Source: Blastomyces gilchristii SLH14081 (lineage: Eukaryota > Ascomycota > Eurotiomycetes > Onygenales > Ajellomycetaceae). From it: a stretch of DNA of 64,000 nt. Where the stretch lies: positions 184,351-248,350 of the forward strand of contig NW_003101672.1 of assembly GCF_000003855.2 (NCBI RefSeq), written 5' to 3'. Of the stretch, positions 23,764 to 35,500 are shown in pieces. Numbering within the stretch: position 1 is the stretch's first letter; every line of letters starts with the position of its first letter. The position numbers and the translations under genes are program-made. The notes under the pieces were generated by a model. The model was not told the DNA's origin, made no database searches, and was given only the letters and a program-made list of their open reading frames with translations.

Positions 23764-24275
23764 TATGAGATTCTTATTCTCAACTGAGACAGGAATTAAA
23801 TACTTAATAGACTTTCTATCAGAAACTCAAGCAGCTACAAGAAAATGACTGAATTCAGAAATATCTGAATATGAAGAGGAGAAAATCAATCAGATATAGT
23901 CTGTTAAAACAGCTATATACTATCTTTTGATAATTTATTTCATTACAGTCTCTCTTAATTTTACTTTACTTTTTTCTTTCTATTCTTTTCTATCTATCTA
24001 TTTAATATGTCTATCTTTAAAACTGTGTTCTCTTTTCTTTTGTCATGATATTGTCAAATGATTTCAAAGTATCAGAAGATGTTAAAACACTGTAATTTAT
24101 AAACAGTTTTTGTATTCTGAGCTGGAATTTTCTGATTTTGTATATCTGAAATTGATGAATGTATGATAGTTATCTTTATAGATATAGGAAAAACTCTGAG
24201 AACTTTTAATTCTCAGGTAGATGTCATAGTCTCTGACTGCATACATTTATAATTGAAGAATAATAATAATAATAA
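23764..24275 (+). repeat. LINE 3'-end copy, left arm of a long inverted repeat
   Basis: A 512-base copy whose reverse complement recurs at 24814-25327 with differences that are transitions where I compared them. It ends in (AAT)n at 24259-24275. I read it as a 5'-truncated LINE insertion in plus orientation. Confidence 0.85.
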
Positions 24276-24813
24276 GTATAACTGCTAAGTTAAAAGACTT
24301 AGATTACACTTTTATTAAATATCTAATTGCTATAAGAACTGATTATATCTATCTAAAATATAAGATTCTGAATGTTATGTTTTTTAACAGACTACTTATA
24401 GAAGTTAACAGAGATTGAGCCTTATTTATAAGAAATTGAATAAATTAAATTGATAAAGATAATACTTAACTTTTAGAGAATAATTTTATAAGTCTGTACT
24501 GTAATATTCTTTTACAGCTCTCTGCTATAAATGAAGTAAATACTAATATATTTAGAAATTCTATCAACAACATGTAAGATAAGAATAAGAAAGATAAGAA
24601 TAAGAAGAAAGATAATGATAAGAATAAGATCACTGAATTCAAATCTGAATATAGAAGTAATAACATAAGAATCTGCTATTATTATTAAAAGATTAATTAT
24701 ATTCAGACTGACTGTTGAAAGAGATACTCTGAGAAATATTCTTTAAATTCAAATTTCAATATCAATAGAAACAAGAATAAAGATAAGAATGCAGAGAATA
24801 CAGACACTGTTTC
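24276..24813 (+). mobile_element. Copia-like gag fragment between two LINE tails
   Basis: The plus strand at 24674-24715 reads C-x2-Y-x4-Y-x4-C, followed by stop-K-R, with the spacing of a Ty1/Copia Gag zinc knuckle. The second Cys and the His are changed to Tyr, and two codons have become stops, all by single transitions. A Lys/Asn-rich linker precedes it. About 540 bases, no LTRs; the rest of the Copia element is missing. Confidence 0.6.
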
Positions 24814-25327
24814 TATTATTATTATTATTATTCTTCAATTATAGATATATGCAGTCAGAGACTATGACATCTACCTGAGAACTAAAAGTTCTGAGGGTTT
24901 TTCCTATATCTATAAAGTTAACTATTATACATTCATCAATTTCAGATATGCAAAATCAGAAAATTCCAGCTCAGAATACAAAGACTGTTTACAAATTGCA
25001 GTATTTTAACATCTTCTGATACTTTGAAATCATTTGATGATGTCATGACAAAAGAAAAGAGAATACAGTCTTAAAGATAGACATATTAAATAGATAGATA
25101 GAAAAGAATAGAAAGAAAAAAGTAAAGTAAAATTAAGAGAGACTGTAATGAAATAAATTATCAAAAGATAGTATATAGCTGTTTTAACAGACTATATCTG
25201 ATTGATTTTCTCCTCTTCATATTCAGATATTTCTGAATTCAGTCATTTTCTTGTAGCTGCTTGAGTTTCTGATAGAAAGTCTATTAAGTATTTAATTCCT
25301 ATCTCAGTTGAGAATAAGAATCTCATA
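24814..25327 (-). repeat. LINE 3'-end, right arm of the inverted repeat
   Basis: Reverse complement of 23764-24275. To the right the LINE continues past 25327, whereas the left copy stops there. Confidence 0.85.
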
Positions 25328-25699
25328 TTTAATTAATTTAGATCATACTTCTCTTTTAATCTGACTCTGAGACTATTGTATAATACACAGTGCATTATAA
25401 TATACTCAGAATTCTCATTTACATTGCAGAATGAGCATTCTATTGAATCAAATCTATCATCAAATCTTTGTATATAAGATTTGAAATAGTCATGTTCTAA
25501 TTTCAGCTGTATTATAGATGAGAATATTTTCTTTTTACATTTAATTGAACAAGATTTTCACTTGAGTTTTGTTTCAAATCTTGAATAATGTATACTCTTC
25601 TTTTATTTCTATCAGCTTTCATTGCACTTGTCTAAATAAGATTCTTTTATTTTTCTCTTTATAAAAGACTAAAACACAATTTTTTAAATAGATCTGCTT

Positions 25700-26135
25700 A
25701 ATTCTGAACCTTTTTTTACAGCTGAATCAGTCAATTCATTGCTATGAATATTTATATGAGCAGGAACTCAGTGCAGATGAATTATCAGCTTTGATATTCT
25801 TCTCTTTTGAAATTTTAAAACAGAGTTTAAGATCAGTTCAAGATTTATTTGATCATTAAGAATCTGACTATTTCTAACTCTTTTTAAAGCAGTTTGACTA
25901 TTAGAGAATATTCATATCTCTTTCAAACTATTTTCTCTTTTATAAGATTTTATTTTAATTAGTTTGAAAGCTTTCACTATTGCAAATAGTTCAGTGTCAA
26001 AGATTTCAGATTCACAGCCTGAATTTCAGAAATCTGAGATAAAATTCATATTATCTTCAGTATAAGCAATGCCTGTGCCTAATCTATTCAAATTCTTATT
26101 TTTTGAGTCATCTGAATAAATCAGAATAGAGTCTT
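25700..26135 (-). pseudogene. LINE RNase H domain remnant
   Basis: The minus strand reads ILIYSDDSKNKNLNRLGTGI followed by AYTEDN (from about 26135 down), then EIFDTELFAIVKAF. These match the YSDGS and vfdaElfAi motifs of LINE-associated RNase H, including the two acidic motifs. Downstream frames are interrupted. Confidence 0.75.
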
Positions 26136-26599
26136 TTATATTAATTGTAGAAATTCTCTTCAAATGCTGTTCATATTCTTTCTCTTTAGATAGTTCACTT
26201 ATTTGTAAGTCTATAAGAGATTCAAGCTTTTTTCTTCAGAGAGATAACTTCTCATGATTAAATTTTTTAATATTTAAGAAAGAAAATTGATTTTTAATCA
26301 GTGAGTATAGTCTGTACAGTTGAGAAGACATTTTTTTTGAAGAATTATTTTCATTTCAATTAAGAAATCTATTTCAATTCAGTTCATTTCCAGAGTTAAT
26401 TGATAAGAATGAAGAAGAGACTCTTTCTCTAATTATATAATTTAAGCTTATCTTTATAACTCTCAGAGTATAGTTCATACAGGCCTTTTCAAATCTAATA
26501 GCAGAAGAGAGAATTGAAGCTTCAATTTTCACTGCTTTAATAGAAGATAATTTGAATGCTCTCAGAATTCTTCTTAAAGCTCTGTTTTGCAGACTTTGA

Positions 26600-27950
26600 A
26601 AGAGTTCAGTGAAATTTTCTTGATTATTTTATCAAACTTGAACTTCATAATCAGCTACTGAGGTAATGCAGGCTATATATAACTGTCTCATAGCCTGAAA
26701 GAATAGACCTCTCTCTGTATTTAATAGTCTGATAATGTTGTTCAATAGTCTTTCTGCCTTAACAGTTCTTTGTTGAATATGATATTTAAAATTCAACTTG
26801 GAGTTTAACTATACTTCTAATCATTTGACATTTAAACTGGGTTTAATCTCTCTATTTAAAAGAGTTAGAGATAGTTCTTTCTCATTGAATCTAAAAAAGA
26901 AATAAATTAACTCAGTTTTATTCATATTAAATTGAATTTAATTGATATCTACACTGATAAAGATTTCCTTTACAGCTTTTTCAATCACTTTCAAATTCTC
27001 TTTGATAGTTTTTAAGCTGTAGACTAGATCAATATTATCTATATAACTTGAAGATCACACTATTTTCATATTTCTATCTTTGAATAGATATGCAGTGTAT
27101 ATTATAAATAAAATGAGTGAGATTGAAGATTCTTACAGTACTTCTATTTTTATCTCAGTCTTATCTTATTTCATTTTATCAAAGAAAAGTTGTATGATTC
27201 TTTTAGATATAAAACAGTTAACTTATTTTATTAGAGAAAGTGACAGTTTTAACATGTTCAAAGTCTGAATTAACTTTGACTTTGAAACATGATCAAATGC
27301 TTCTTTTATATCAATAAAAACTGCAGTTGAGATCAGATCTTCATGCTTTGTCATTTGAATATCATGAATAACTGAGAGAACAGTGTCAATTGCAGAACAT
27401 TGTTTTCTATCTTCTATTTATTCACTGAATAAAAGAGAGTTATTAATAGAGCTTATAAAAGATAGTTAAGAAGCTATTATCTTTTCTAAAACCTTTTCTA
27501 GACAGTTTAATAGAGAGATTACTCTATATCACTTAGAAATTGATGTTCTTCTATTAGATTTTATAAGAATCACTTCAGTGACTTCTTTTCAGCATTCAGA
27601 ATGATATTCATTTTTCAAGAGATTGAAAAAGAGCTCAAAATATTCATTCTTTAAGTAGGAATATGTATTTTGAATAATTAAGTGATTATTTGAATCAGGC
27701 TCTGCAGCAGTTTTAACAGAACTTGAGAAGATAGCTGACTCTAATTCATCTTATGTAAGATCAGGTTATTCTCAGTCATTTTCATTAATGTAATTGAGAA
27801 GTGATATATTCTCTTTCTCTGAATCTGAATCTGATGAGTTTTGAAAGAGAATTCTTATAAAAGCTTGATATTTTTTCTCAAAAGAGTTTGCTGTATATGA
27901 TTCATTCTGAAACTTATATTCTAAGACTGGAAGTTTTGCTACACTTCTTG
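26600..27950 (-). pseudogene. LINE reverse transcriptase remnant
   Basis: The catalytic loop SYIDNIDLVYSL lies at 27014-27048. The usual second Asp of YxDD reads Asn. Surrounding codons keep LINE RT-like hydrophobic patterning but include many stops. Limits are approximate. Confidence 0.7.
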
Positions 27951-28379
27951 TTTTAGTATAGTTAAAAGCTTTAAAAACTTTCTTTTCTTATACTTCTTTA
28001 AGAAATTTATTTCAGCAGTCTGTTTTAGCTCTTTTAATATCTGAAAAATATTCATTTCTGACAGCTTTGAACTCTTTATCAGATATTACATCATTCTTTC
28101 AATCTCTTCTAGTAGTAGCTAATTCTTTTCTTTTAAATGAGATATTTTCATTTCATCAAGATTTTGAATACTCAGAAGATTTTCTCTTTGAAATATTATC
28201 TTTAATACTTGTTAGAATAGTAGATGTAATGAGCTTCACTCTATTCTTAAGCATTTCATTTGAGATATCTTGACCAGAATTTCAATATAGCTCACTCTGT
28301 CTTTCAGATTTTAACAGTTTTATACTTTCTTCAACTGCTTTTCAATCAGCTTTTTCAAAGTTAAACTGATTAGAGAGAA

Positions 28380-29110
28380 GAGGATTTTCACTTATTTATT
28401 TTTCACTCAGTTCAATATTAAATTGAATAATCTTATGATCTGATCCTGATGTCTTATTTATATCAATGAATCAGTTTACAAGTCTTTTTTTCATTAGATT
28501 TTATGATATAAAGATTAGATCTATAATAGATTTCTATTTCATATCTTTTCTAAAGAATGTTTATTGATCAGACTTATTAACTAAATCTATTGAATACTTA
28601 AAGATTTATTTAATTAGATTATCAGCTCTTACTACTCTCTTGCATTCTGAATTTCATCAGAGATGATGTGCATTGAAATCTTCTACAATTATAGAGTTTC
28701 TTAATGAAGTTATGTTCAGAAATTCTGTATCAATTGTTCAGATATTATTATTTTTATTCAATGACTTTTCATTATAGATATTTATAAGCTGTATAGTATC
28801 AAACTCATTCTCTTTATCTATAATATCACTCATCAGAATATCAGGGTCAGATATGATATTAAATCTTAGATTAAATTAATATCTCAATCTCTTTCTTTCA
28901 TAGATTACTACTCTTGACTTTATCTCAGACTTTTGAGGTAGAAAGCAGTAGTAGCTTGAATGAGAAATAATATATTTTTACTCAGCATCAAAATTCAGTT
29001 CCTGAAGCAGTATAAAATTAACTTTTTATTCAAATGTAATTTGAAGACAAGAATAAATACAATTTAAGTTTCTATTTACATTATTTTGAATAAATGTGAT
29101 TTTTGAAGAG
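28380..29110 (-). pseudogene. LINE apurinic/apyrimidinic-type endonuclease remnant
   Basis: Minus-strand motifs in order: FILLQEL near 29.0 kb, PDILMSDII near 28.83 kb, VEDFNAHH at about 28661-28690 and TSGSDHK at 28434-28455. These are the QE, DFN-x-H and SDH signatures of the exonuclease-endonuclease-phosphatase fold used by LINEs. Confidence 0.8.
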
Positions 29111-29249
29111 TTTTTAAACTTTTTTTATTATTTTTGTTGTATATTTATACTAAAAGAGAGTAGAGATAGAGTAGAATCTAATCACTATTATCAGATAGTA
29201 GATTATAACTATTTTGAAAAGTAGAAATCTCAACTGCTTATATTATATC

Positions 29250-30930
29250 TAGTTTATTATCAGAGTTATTTCTCAATTCTCTAATCTTAACAGAAGTTTA
29301 AGAATTCAAATTCTGTTTATATTTAGCTGAAGAATTGAAGTTTGAAGATTTAGATAGTTGAGAGTTTCTTCTTTTTAAGCTTATAGTTATAAGTTTACTG
29401 ACTTGACTCTTCTCTTTAGTTCTAGATTGACTTTGAGCTTCATCTTTTCTTCAGTTCTTTTGAGTTCTTGAAGTAAATATACATTCTTTTAAGCTAGATG
29501 CATGTTTTTCTTTGCAATTAGAGCACTTAAGCAGAGTGTGTTAACATATTTTATCTCTTTTTGAGCATATTTCACATTTATACTCATTAGTTTTGTGATC
29601 TCTGACACAGAATGCACATTTTGAGTCTCTAAAATATGAGATTACAAAGTATTCATATCTTTGACAGTTTGAACACTGTGTTTGAGCTTTGAGATTCATT
29701 CTTGAGTCTTTGTATTCATGAACTCTCATTTTCAAATCTGCTACTCTTACATCAGAGATCTTTAACTGTTTAAGTGTTTTTATATATACTAGAACAGAGA
29801 CATTTCTCCTGCTTTATCTGAACTTAATTGAATTTAGTCATACAGACACTTTTCTTAGTTGAATAGAGTTATATTCTTCTAATTCATTTTTAAGAAGTAG
29901 CATTTCTTCTTCACAGTTAAAAATTTCAACTGAAATATTATAAAGAATGAATTTGTCTCACTTTTCATCTCTCTCAGATAGAATTATTATGTTTAGCAAA
30001 GATTCTACTGCTGATTTTCAGAGATTCTTATTCTGAATAAGGAATTCTGCACTTAATTCAGATATTGTAGTCAGAATGATGAAGTTTTCAAAGAATAATA
30101 ACTCAATTGAAGCTATAACTGATTTTTAAACTTCAATATTAGTTATCAACTGAGAAAAGAACTGTTGATTAATTTCATTTCTGATTCTGAAAATGAGATT
30201 TGAGTTTAGCTTGTTTCTTTGTAAGATATTCTGATTTAAGACTTTGAGAATAAGTCTTCTATTTCTGAAGATTTGAAAGTTTTTCTTCTTTTACAATTTT
30301 TTCTTCACTTTTCTATGAATAGAAGTATGAGTATTATTCTTCTCAGTTTTCTCAGGATTTTGAGCAGGTTTTGAGATAGCAGCTTTAGAGACAGCAGATT
30401 CAGCTGCTTGAGCATATATTTTCTTCTAATTCAAAGAAGAAGAAGAAGTAGAAAAAGAGAAAGAAGAGCAAGATAAGAAGTCAGTGATTATACTAGAAAT
30501 TTTCAATGTTTTTTGAACTGTATTTAAAATTCCAAGTTTGAACTTGATCATCTCCTGTAGTTGTCTAGCCTGAGTATGAAGAATTAACAGAATTTCTTTA
30601 TTCATCTCACTCAAACACTGCTTTTCAAGAATCTTACTTACTTTTTTAAGTTTCTGTATTTCAAGAACTTGTTATTTCTCTATTTCTTCTTTCTTTCTTC
30701 TCTTCAGAATTTCAATCTCAGGAATAGCATTTGAGAAAGCATCTTTTTTCACATCAACTAAGTGTATTTTTGAACTCATTGTTCTCACTCAATGAAAAGT
30801 TGATCAGACTGTTTCAATTGAGATATGTATTGAACTCTTTTGAAAAGTTGGTCAGACTGTTTCAATTGAGATATGTATTGAACTCTTTTGAAAAGTTGGT
30901 CAGACTGTTTCAATTAAGAGGTTTCTAAGT
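29250..30930 (-). pseudogene. LINE ORF1 (Gag-like) remnant with zinc knuckles
   Basis: The clearest part is 29541-29735: CSNC-x4-Y-x4-Y, then CAFC-x3-H-x4-Y, then CEIC, i.e. consecutive knuckles with His or Cys positions turned to Tyr. 30426-30614 reads as a helical, Gln/Lys-rich segment with a Ser-rich end. Confidence 0.7.
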
Positions 30931-30967
30931 CTGTTTTCAATTGAAAAGTTGATCAGACTGTTTCAAA
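30795..30967. repeat. 48-bp tandem repeat at the LINE 5' side
   Basis: The unit starting AAAAGTTGATCAGACTGTTT repeats at 30795, 30843 and 30891 (exact 48-base spacing), and a further partial unit begins near 30944. Because 48 is a multiple of three the plus strand stays open through it, giving a repeated 16-residue pattern. Tandem units near a LINE 5' end often carry promoter function, but that is inference. Confidence 0.85.
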
Positions 30968-31000
30968 AGAAGAATAAAAGACTTTTATGTATAAAATACC

Positions 31001-31894
31001 TGATTTTTTTCACACTAGTTCAGTAACTAGGTTAGATTTTTGAAGAGAATCTAATAAACTAGAATTAATTTTTAAGATAAATTAATAAAATCTTTACAAT
31101 CTCTTTCTTGGGATACAGTAAGAAAAAGTATGATATCAATTGATAATAAATCAGATAATATAACAGTTTTTGAGAGAAAAACTGTCAAAAAAAAAATCAA
31201 TTTTTTGCAGAGAAATTAATTAAAACTATTCAATTTTATTCTAAATCATTCAATTCTTCTCACACAACAAGTGTGCAACTCAAATCAGTTAATAAAGAGT
31301 GTAAAAAAGAATTAAGTATTAATGAAAGCTCTTCAGTCACTGAAAAAGTAATTCTTACTTAAAAGAATATGAAATTATGACAGAAAATAACTCTGTTTTT
31401 AATTCTTTGTAAGAATATTGTATAAAATCCAGAGAAAAACATCTTACTTTTTCAAGAGAAGTAAAAAACTATTTCTAAGATCTTTTTTGTTGCATTAACT
31501 GCTGTAGAAGAATGAGATAGAAACTGCTAAGATATGCACTACTGTATACTCTCTATTAAGACTTTCCCTCTTCAGAGTCTTGATATTATAGAGAATATAA
31601 GTCTGTTTCTATATAATAATATAAATATTATCAGTGGAATGTAGAGAAACTGATTATTTATATCTCAAAATAGAAGACTTTGTCAATGATTATATTAATA
31701 CAGAGTTAATTCTCAAATTCAATAGAAATCTAGTGTTGCTGTTCTCAATCTCTTGCAGAATCTATTAAATATTGAGATATTAAAACTAGATTTTAATATA
31801 TCTCACTGTGCAGGGATCAAAGGCTCAGTCAGATCTTGAAGTATACTGAATTTATAGTTGTTGATGTGCTGTTGACTTGTTCTGTTAACTTGTT
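31001..31894. other. AT-rich sequence, LINE 5' side or unclassified
   Basis: Poly-A/T rich with stops in all frames and no motif seen. GC rises from about 31800. Confidence 0.4.
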
Positions 31895-32204
31895 GTCTGC
31901 TGATTATGTATTGAATACTGTTGCTGAGGTATCTTTTTGTATTCTTCTGCCAGGGATGAGCCAGATTGAGAGAGGTAGTACGAGGGTGAGACTTGGCATT
32001 GATGTCTAGATACACTGAAGACAGACCGCGGAGGTTGCACTTCAGAAGTGTCTGCTGGTTATGTGCTTGATATTATCGCCGAGGTATCTTTTTGTATTTT
32101 TCTGCCAGATTGGGAAGGGTGGTACGAGGGTGGGACTTGGTGTTGGTGTTTTGAAACATCAAAGATGGACAGGGTTTTCGCGGAGGTCACTTCTCAGATA
32201 TCTC
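31895..32204. repeat. 155-bp tandem duplication in a normal-GC island
   Basis: Two copies, 31895-32049 and 32050-32204, share GAGGTATCTTTTTGTATT..TCTGCCAG and GGTAGTACGAGGGTG/GGTGGTACGAGGGTG. Copy 1 shows transitions relative to copy 2 (GTTGCTGAGG against ATCGCCGAGG), so mutation stops near the middle of the pair. Confidence 0.8.
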
Positions 32205-32515
32205 CACAATTACAGATCAGGGATCTTCCAAAATTGAGAAGATTGGCACATATGGCTAGGTCTCTTCACCTTACAATTTGTATGGCAATTTGGCCCGGGG
32301 TTGTGATGTGGTAGGGGAGAACAGGGCATAATCCCACACAGGAGTTTTGAACAATGTCTGGTTCACATTTGGCTGGATAACTCCACCACCACACGGGGTA
32401 TGCGGTCGGCGATGGGGTCAAAATGCTTGTATGATCGAGGGCTTTTCGATGAATCTATCGGCGGGTTCTTATTCGAAAAATCGAGCGAGTTCGTGGTGGA
32501 GCTATATAGTAGAGT
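32205..32515. other. Normal-GC island between retroelements
   Basis: Unmutated sequence with several CG and GG dinucleotides, bounded on the right by truncated Gypsy copy A. A short open stretch (32048-32314, non-ATG) covers part of it without recognisable features. Confidence 0.5.
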
Positions 32516-35500
32516 GGCTTCTTAATATACTACTTTAATAAGTACTTAAAGAAGTTCATCAGTTTAAGCTGTTGTATATCACAATTTTTTCAGTGTAGAA
32601 GAAGTGAAGATATCAGTATCAGTATCAGTTCAGAGAGAGAGTGTTCTAATCAGAGAAGTATATATAGTGTTATAAATTATTTTATCTTGATTAATTAATA
32701 TCTTCAGATTTAAGAGCTGATGTTCTTAGTTCATTCAATAAGTGTCTGTTACATTAAAAGGCATATCTTACTCTTATTATAAGAGAGCATCTGTTATTGA
32801 GTTCTGACTGTCAGAATAATAGTGTATTATAAAATGAAAGCAGCTTAAGAACTCAGATTATTGTATCTGTTATTCAGTGAGTTTACAGATAGTAGTGAAG
32901 TACTTGAGATTCTTATAATCTGTGATTATTTCAAATTCAGAGATACTTCAGAGTTCAGAGTCTTATTTTTCTAGACAGTATATAATTGTAAGAAGTTTCT
33001 TATTATAGATCTCATAATTGTATTCAGTGAGACTCAGATTCTTAGATATGAAGATGTATAATTATAAGATATCTTTATTATTATATTGTAATATAGCTTC
33101 TTCTGTGACATAGTCAGAGAAATCAGCTTTAACAACTGTCTTATGATCAGAATTGAATATTATCAGCAGAGAGGCATTAATGAACATCTTCTTTATTCAT
33201 ATAAATACAGCTTCAGTGTCTGCTGATTATTGAAATACTAAGTCTTTCTTAGTGAGTTCTGTAAGTAATCTTATAATATCTGAGAAGTTTTGTATAAATT
33301 GCTGATAGAAGTTAGTGAATTCAATGAAGCTTTGTACATCTTTCACAGTATATGAAATCTCTCACTTGAGAATAGCAGAGACTTTCTCAGAATTCATTCA
33401 AATTCTCTTATCAGCTTCTATGATAAAGTCTAGATATTTTATACTCTTGACTTCAAAGTCATACTTATTAATATCTATTAATAGTTCTATCTCTCATAAT
33501 TATTGTAATATCTTCTGCATATATTCTTGATATTCTTTTCTGAATCTATCAGTGAAGATGAGAATGTCATCTAGATATATAGATACAAACTTATTAAGAA
33601 AATCTAAGAGTGCTCAGTTGATATACTTCTGAAATATACTGAGAGTATTAGTCAGTTCAAAGAGTGTGACTACTTATTCAAAGAGACTGTAATATGTTTG
33701 AAATGCTATAAGCTATTCATCTTCTTCAGTGATATGAATCTTATGAAACACAGTAATAACATCTAGCTTTATAAATTATTGAGCTTGTCTGATATGTACT
33801 AGAGTTTCATTGATAAGAGATAAGAGATAATAATCTTTCTTTATCAATCTGTTCAGATCTCAATAGTTCACACAGAATTGAAGTTCTTTATCTGACTTCT
33901 TTGTAAAGAGAATACAAGCTGCAGTGAAAGAGTTACTAATATGTATGAATTTCTTATTCAACAGATCATTGAGTGTCTTCTGAAGAAAGAAGAAGTTCAT
34001 CTTGAGACATATTATAAAGAGAGTCTTATGATGATTCAGAGTTCTTACTATTCTTCTTTTCTAACTTAAAGCTGTAATTCATCTCTGAGTCTTATAAAGA
34101 AGATATATTCATAATATTATCTTGTCAGAAGACATCTAAATATTCATGATATTATTGAGAAAGTTTTATATGAGAATCTGTTATTATAGTATGAGATAAC
34201 TTATCTAGAGCTTTCTTGATATTGATCAGACTGATGAAATAGATTAATACATAATCTTACTATCAGTGACTTTATCAGTGACTCTGTCAGCAGTTTTAAT
34301 GATGACTTCTGTTTCAGAGCATTTTATAAGTGTTGACAGAGATCTGTGTAAGATTCATAGTCTAATGAATATCATCTTTGTGAATTCTATTATTATTAGA
34401 GAATATTAAGCTCCTGTTTTAAGTGTTTAATAAGATGTCTTGTTCAGATAGTCAGACAAGTTCTAGTATGAGATTATAGTTAAGATTATTAACTTTGTAT
34501 ATATAGACTTCTTTATATTGATATTCTTCAACATCTATGTTTAGTTTCATCATATAATGAGTGTGAATGTCTTTTGAATTATGAAATTCTGCAAGAAGTC
34601 AGAGTCTTGATAAGAGAATATGCTGAAGGTTATAATATCTTACAATTGAAGATTTAATTATTATGTAATGACATAGACTGCTGTCTATTATAGCTTTCAT
34701 ATTATACATATTATCTATCACAGTAGATACAAGAATTGCATTCATTGTCATTTTCTCTTCAAATTATTATCATTCAACCTCTTCAAGCTTCTGCTTGTGA
34801 ATTTGAATAGAAGTTAATCTTTTCTCTGTTTTATCAGAGCATTCTCATAGTTATCTTCTGAATTCTTCTCTAGTGTAATGTGATTGATATGAACAGACAC
34901 TGATTTATTCTTTGAGTAAGAAGATATATAGGCTGATTAACAGTTAAAAGCAATATGCTCTGATCAGTTACAGTTAATGTATACTTCTTATTGATGTTAA
35001 TCAGTGACTTCTTTGAGAGTGATCCCAGGGACTCAGAAGCCTGTTTGAATGGCAGAGACTCTTGCTTATGTATAGATATTTAAGTCTACTCAGTTTATAG
35101 CATCTGTTTCATTGTTGTTATTTCTCAGTATAGGTATATAAGTGACTGAGTTATTTCTCAGTGTGAGTATGTAAGTGTAATGTCTTCTATCACTGTTCTA
35201 TATACTCTTGAGCTTGATACAACAGTTGTTCAATATTCAGAGCTGTGTGCAGAAGCCTTCATAAGTTAAGTCTTTATTTACACTTATAAGAGTCTTTAAG
35301 AGTTCAAAAGATAATATCTTCTTGAGCATACTAATTATTATTTGATTCTTTCAAGATTGATTATCTGCTTCTAAGATTTTAATGTCAAAGTCAGAGATAA
35401 ATGTTGTAAGAGAAGTATTTCTCTGTTGAATGCTCTGTAATCAATCTAACACTTTCTATTACATAGCAGTGTCTCAGAACAGAATATCAAGATATTTGAT

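Larger units (their letters stand above)
24814..31000 (-). mobile_element. Tad-like LINE (non-LTR) retrotransposon, RIP-inactivated
   Basis: Minus-strand remnants occur in LINE order from right to left: ORF1 with zinc knuckles (about 29.2-30.9 kb), apurinic-type endonuclease (28.4-29.1 kb), reverse transcriptase (about 26.6-28.0 kb), RNase H (25.7-26.1 kb) and a 3' tail ending in (AAT)n at 24814. No LTRs are seen. Presence of ORF1 plus endonuclease, RT and RNase H matches the fungal Tad clade. Frames are full of stops. The 5' (right) limit near 31.0-31.8 kb is not sharp. Confidence 0.85.

Noticed and set aside
23764..25327. DNA transposon with 512-bp terminal inverted repeats
   Set aside because: The right arm continues into a LINE, both arms end inward in (AAT)n and the centre is a Copia gag piece; no transposase or flanking duplication seen.
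30731..30928. Plus-strand frame with a repeated 16-residue pattern (FEKLVRLFQLRYVLNS)
   Set aside because: It is the translation of the 48-bp tandem repeat, opposite to the LINE coding strand, with no ATG start.
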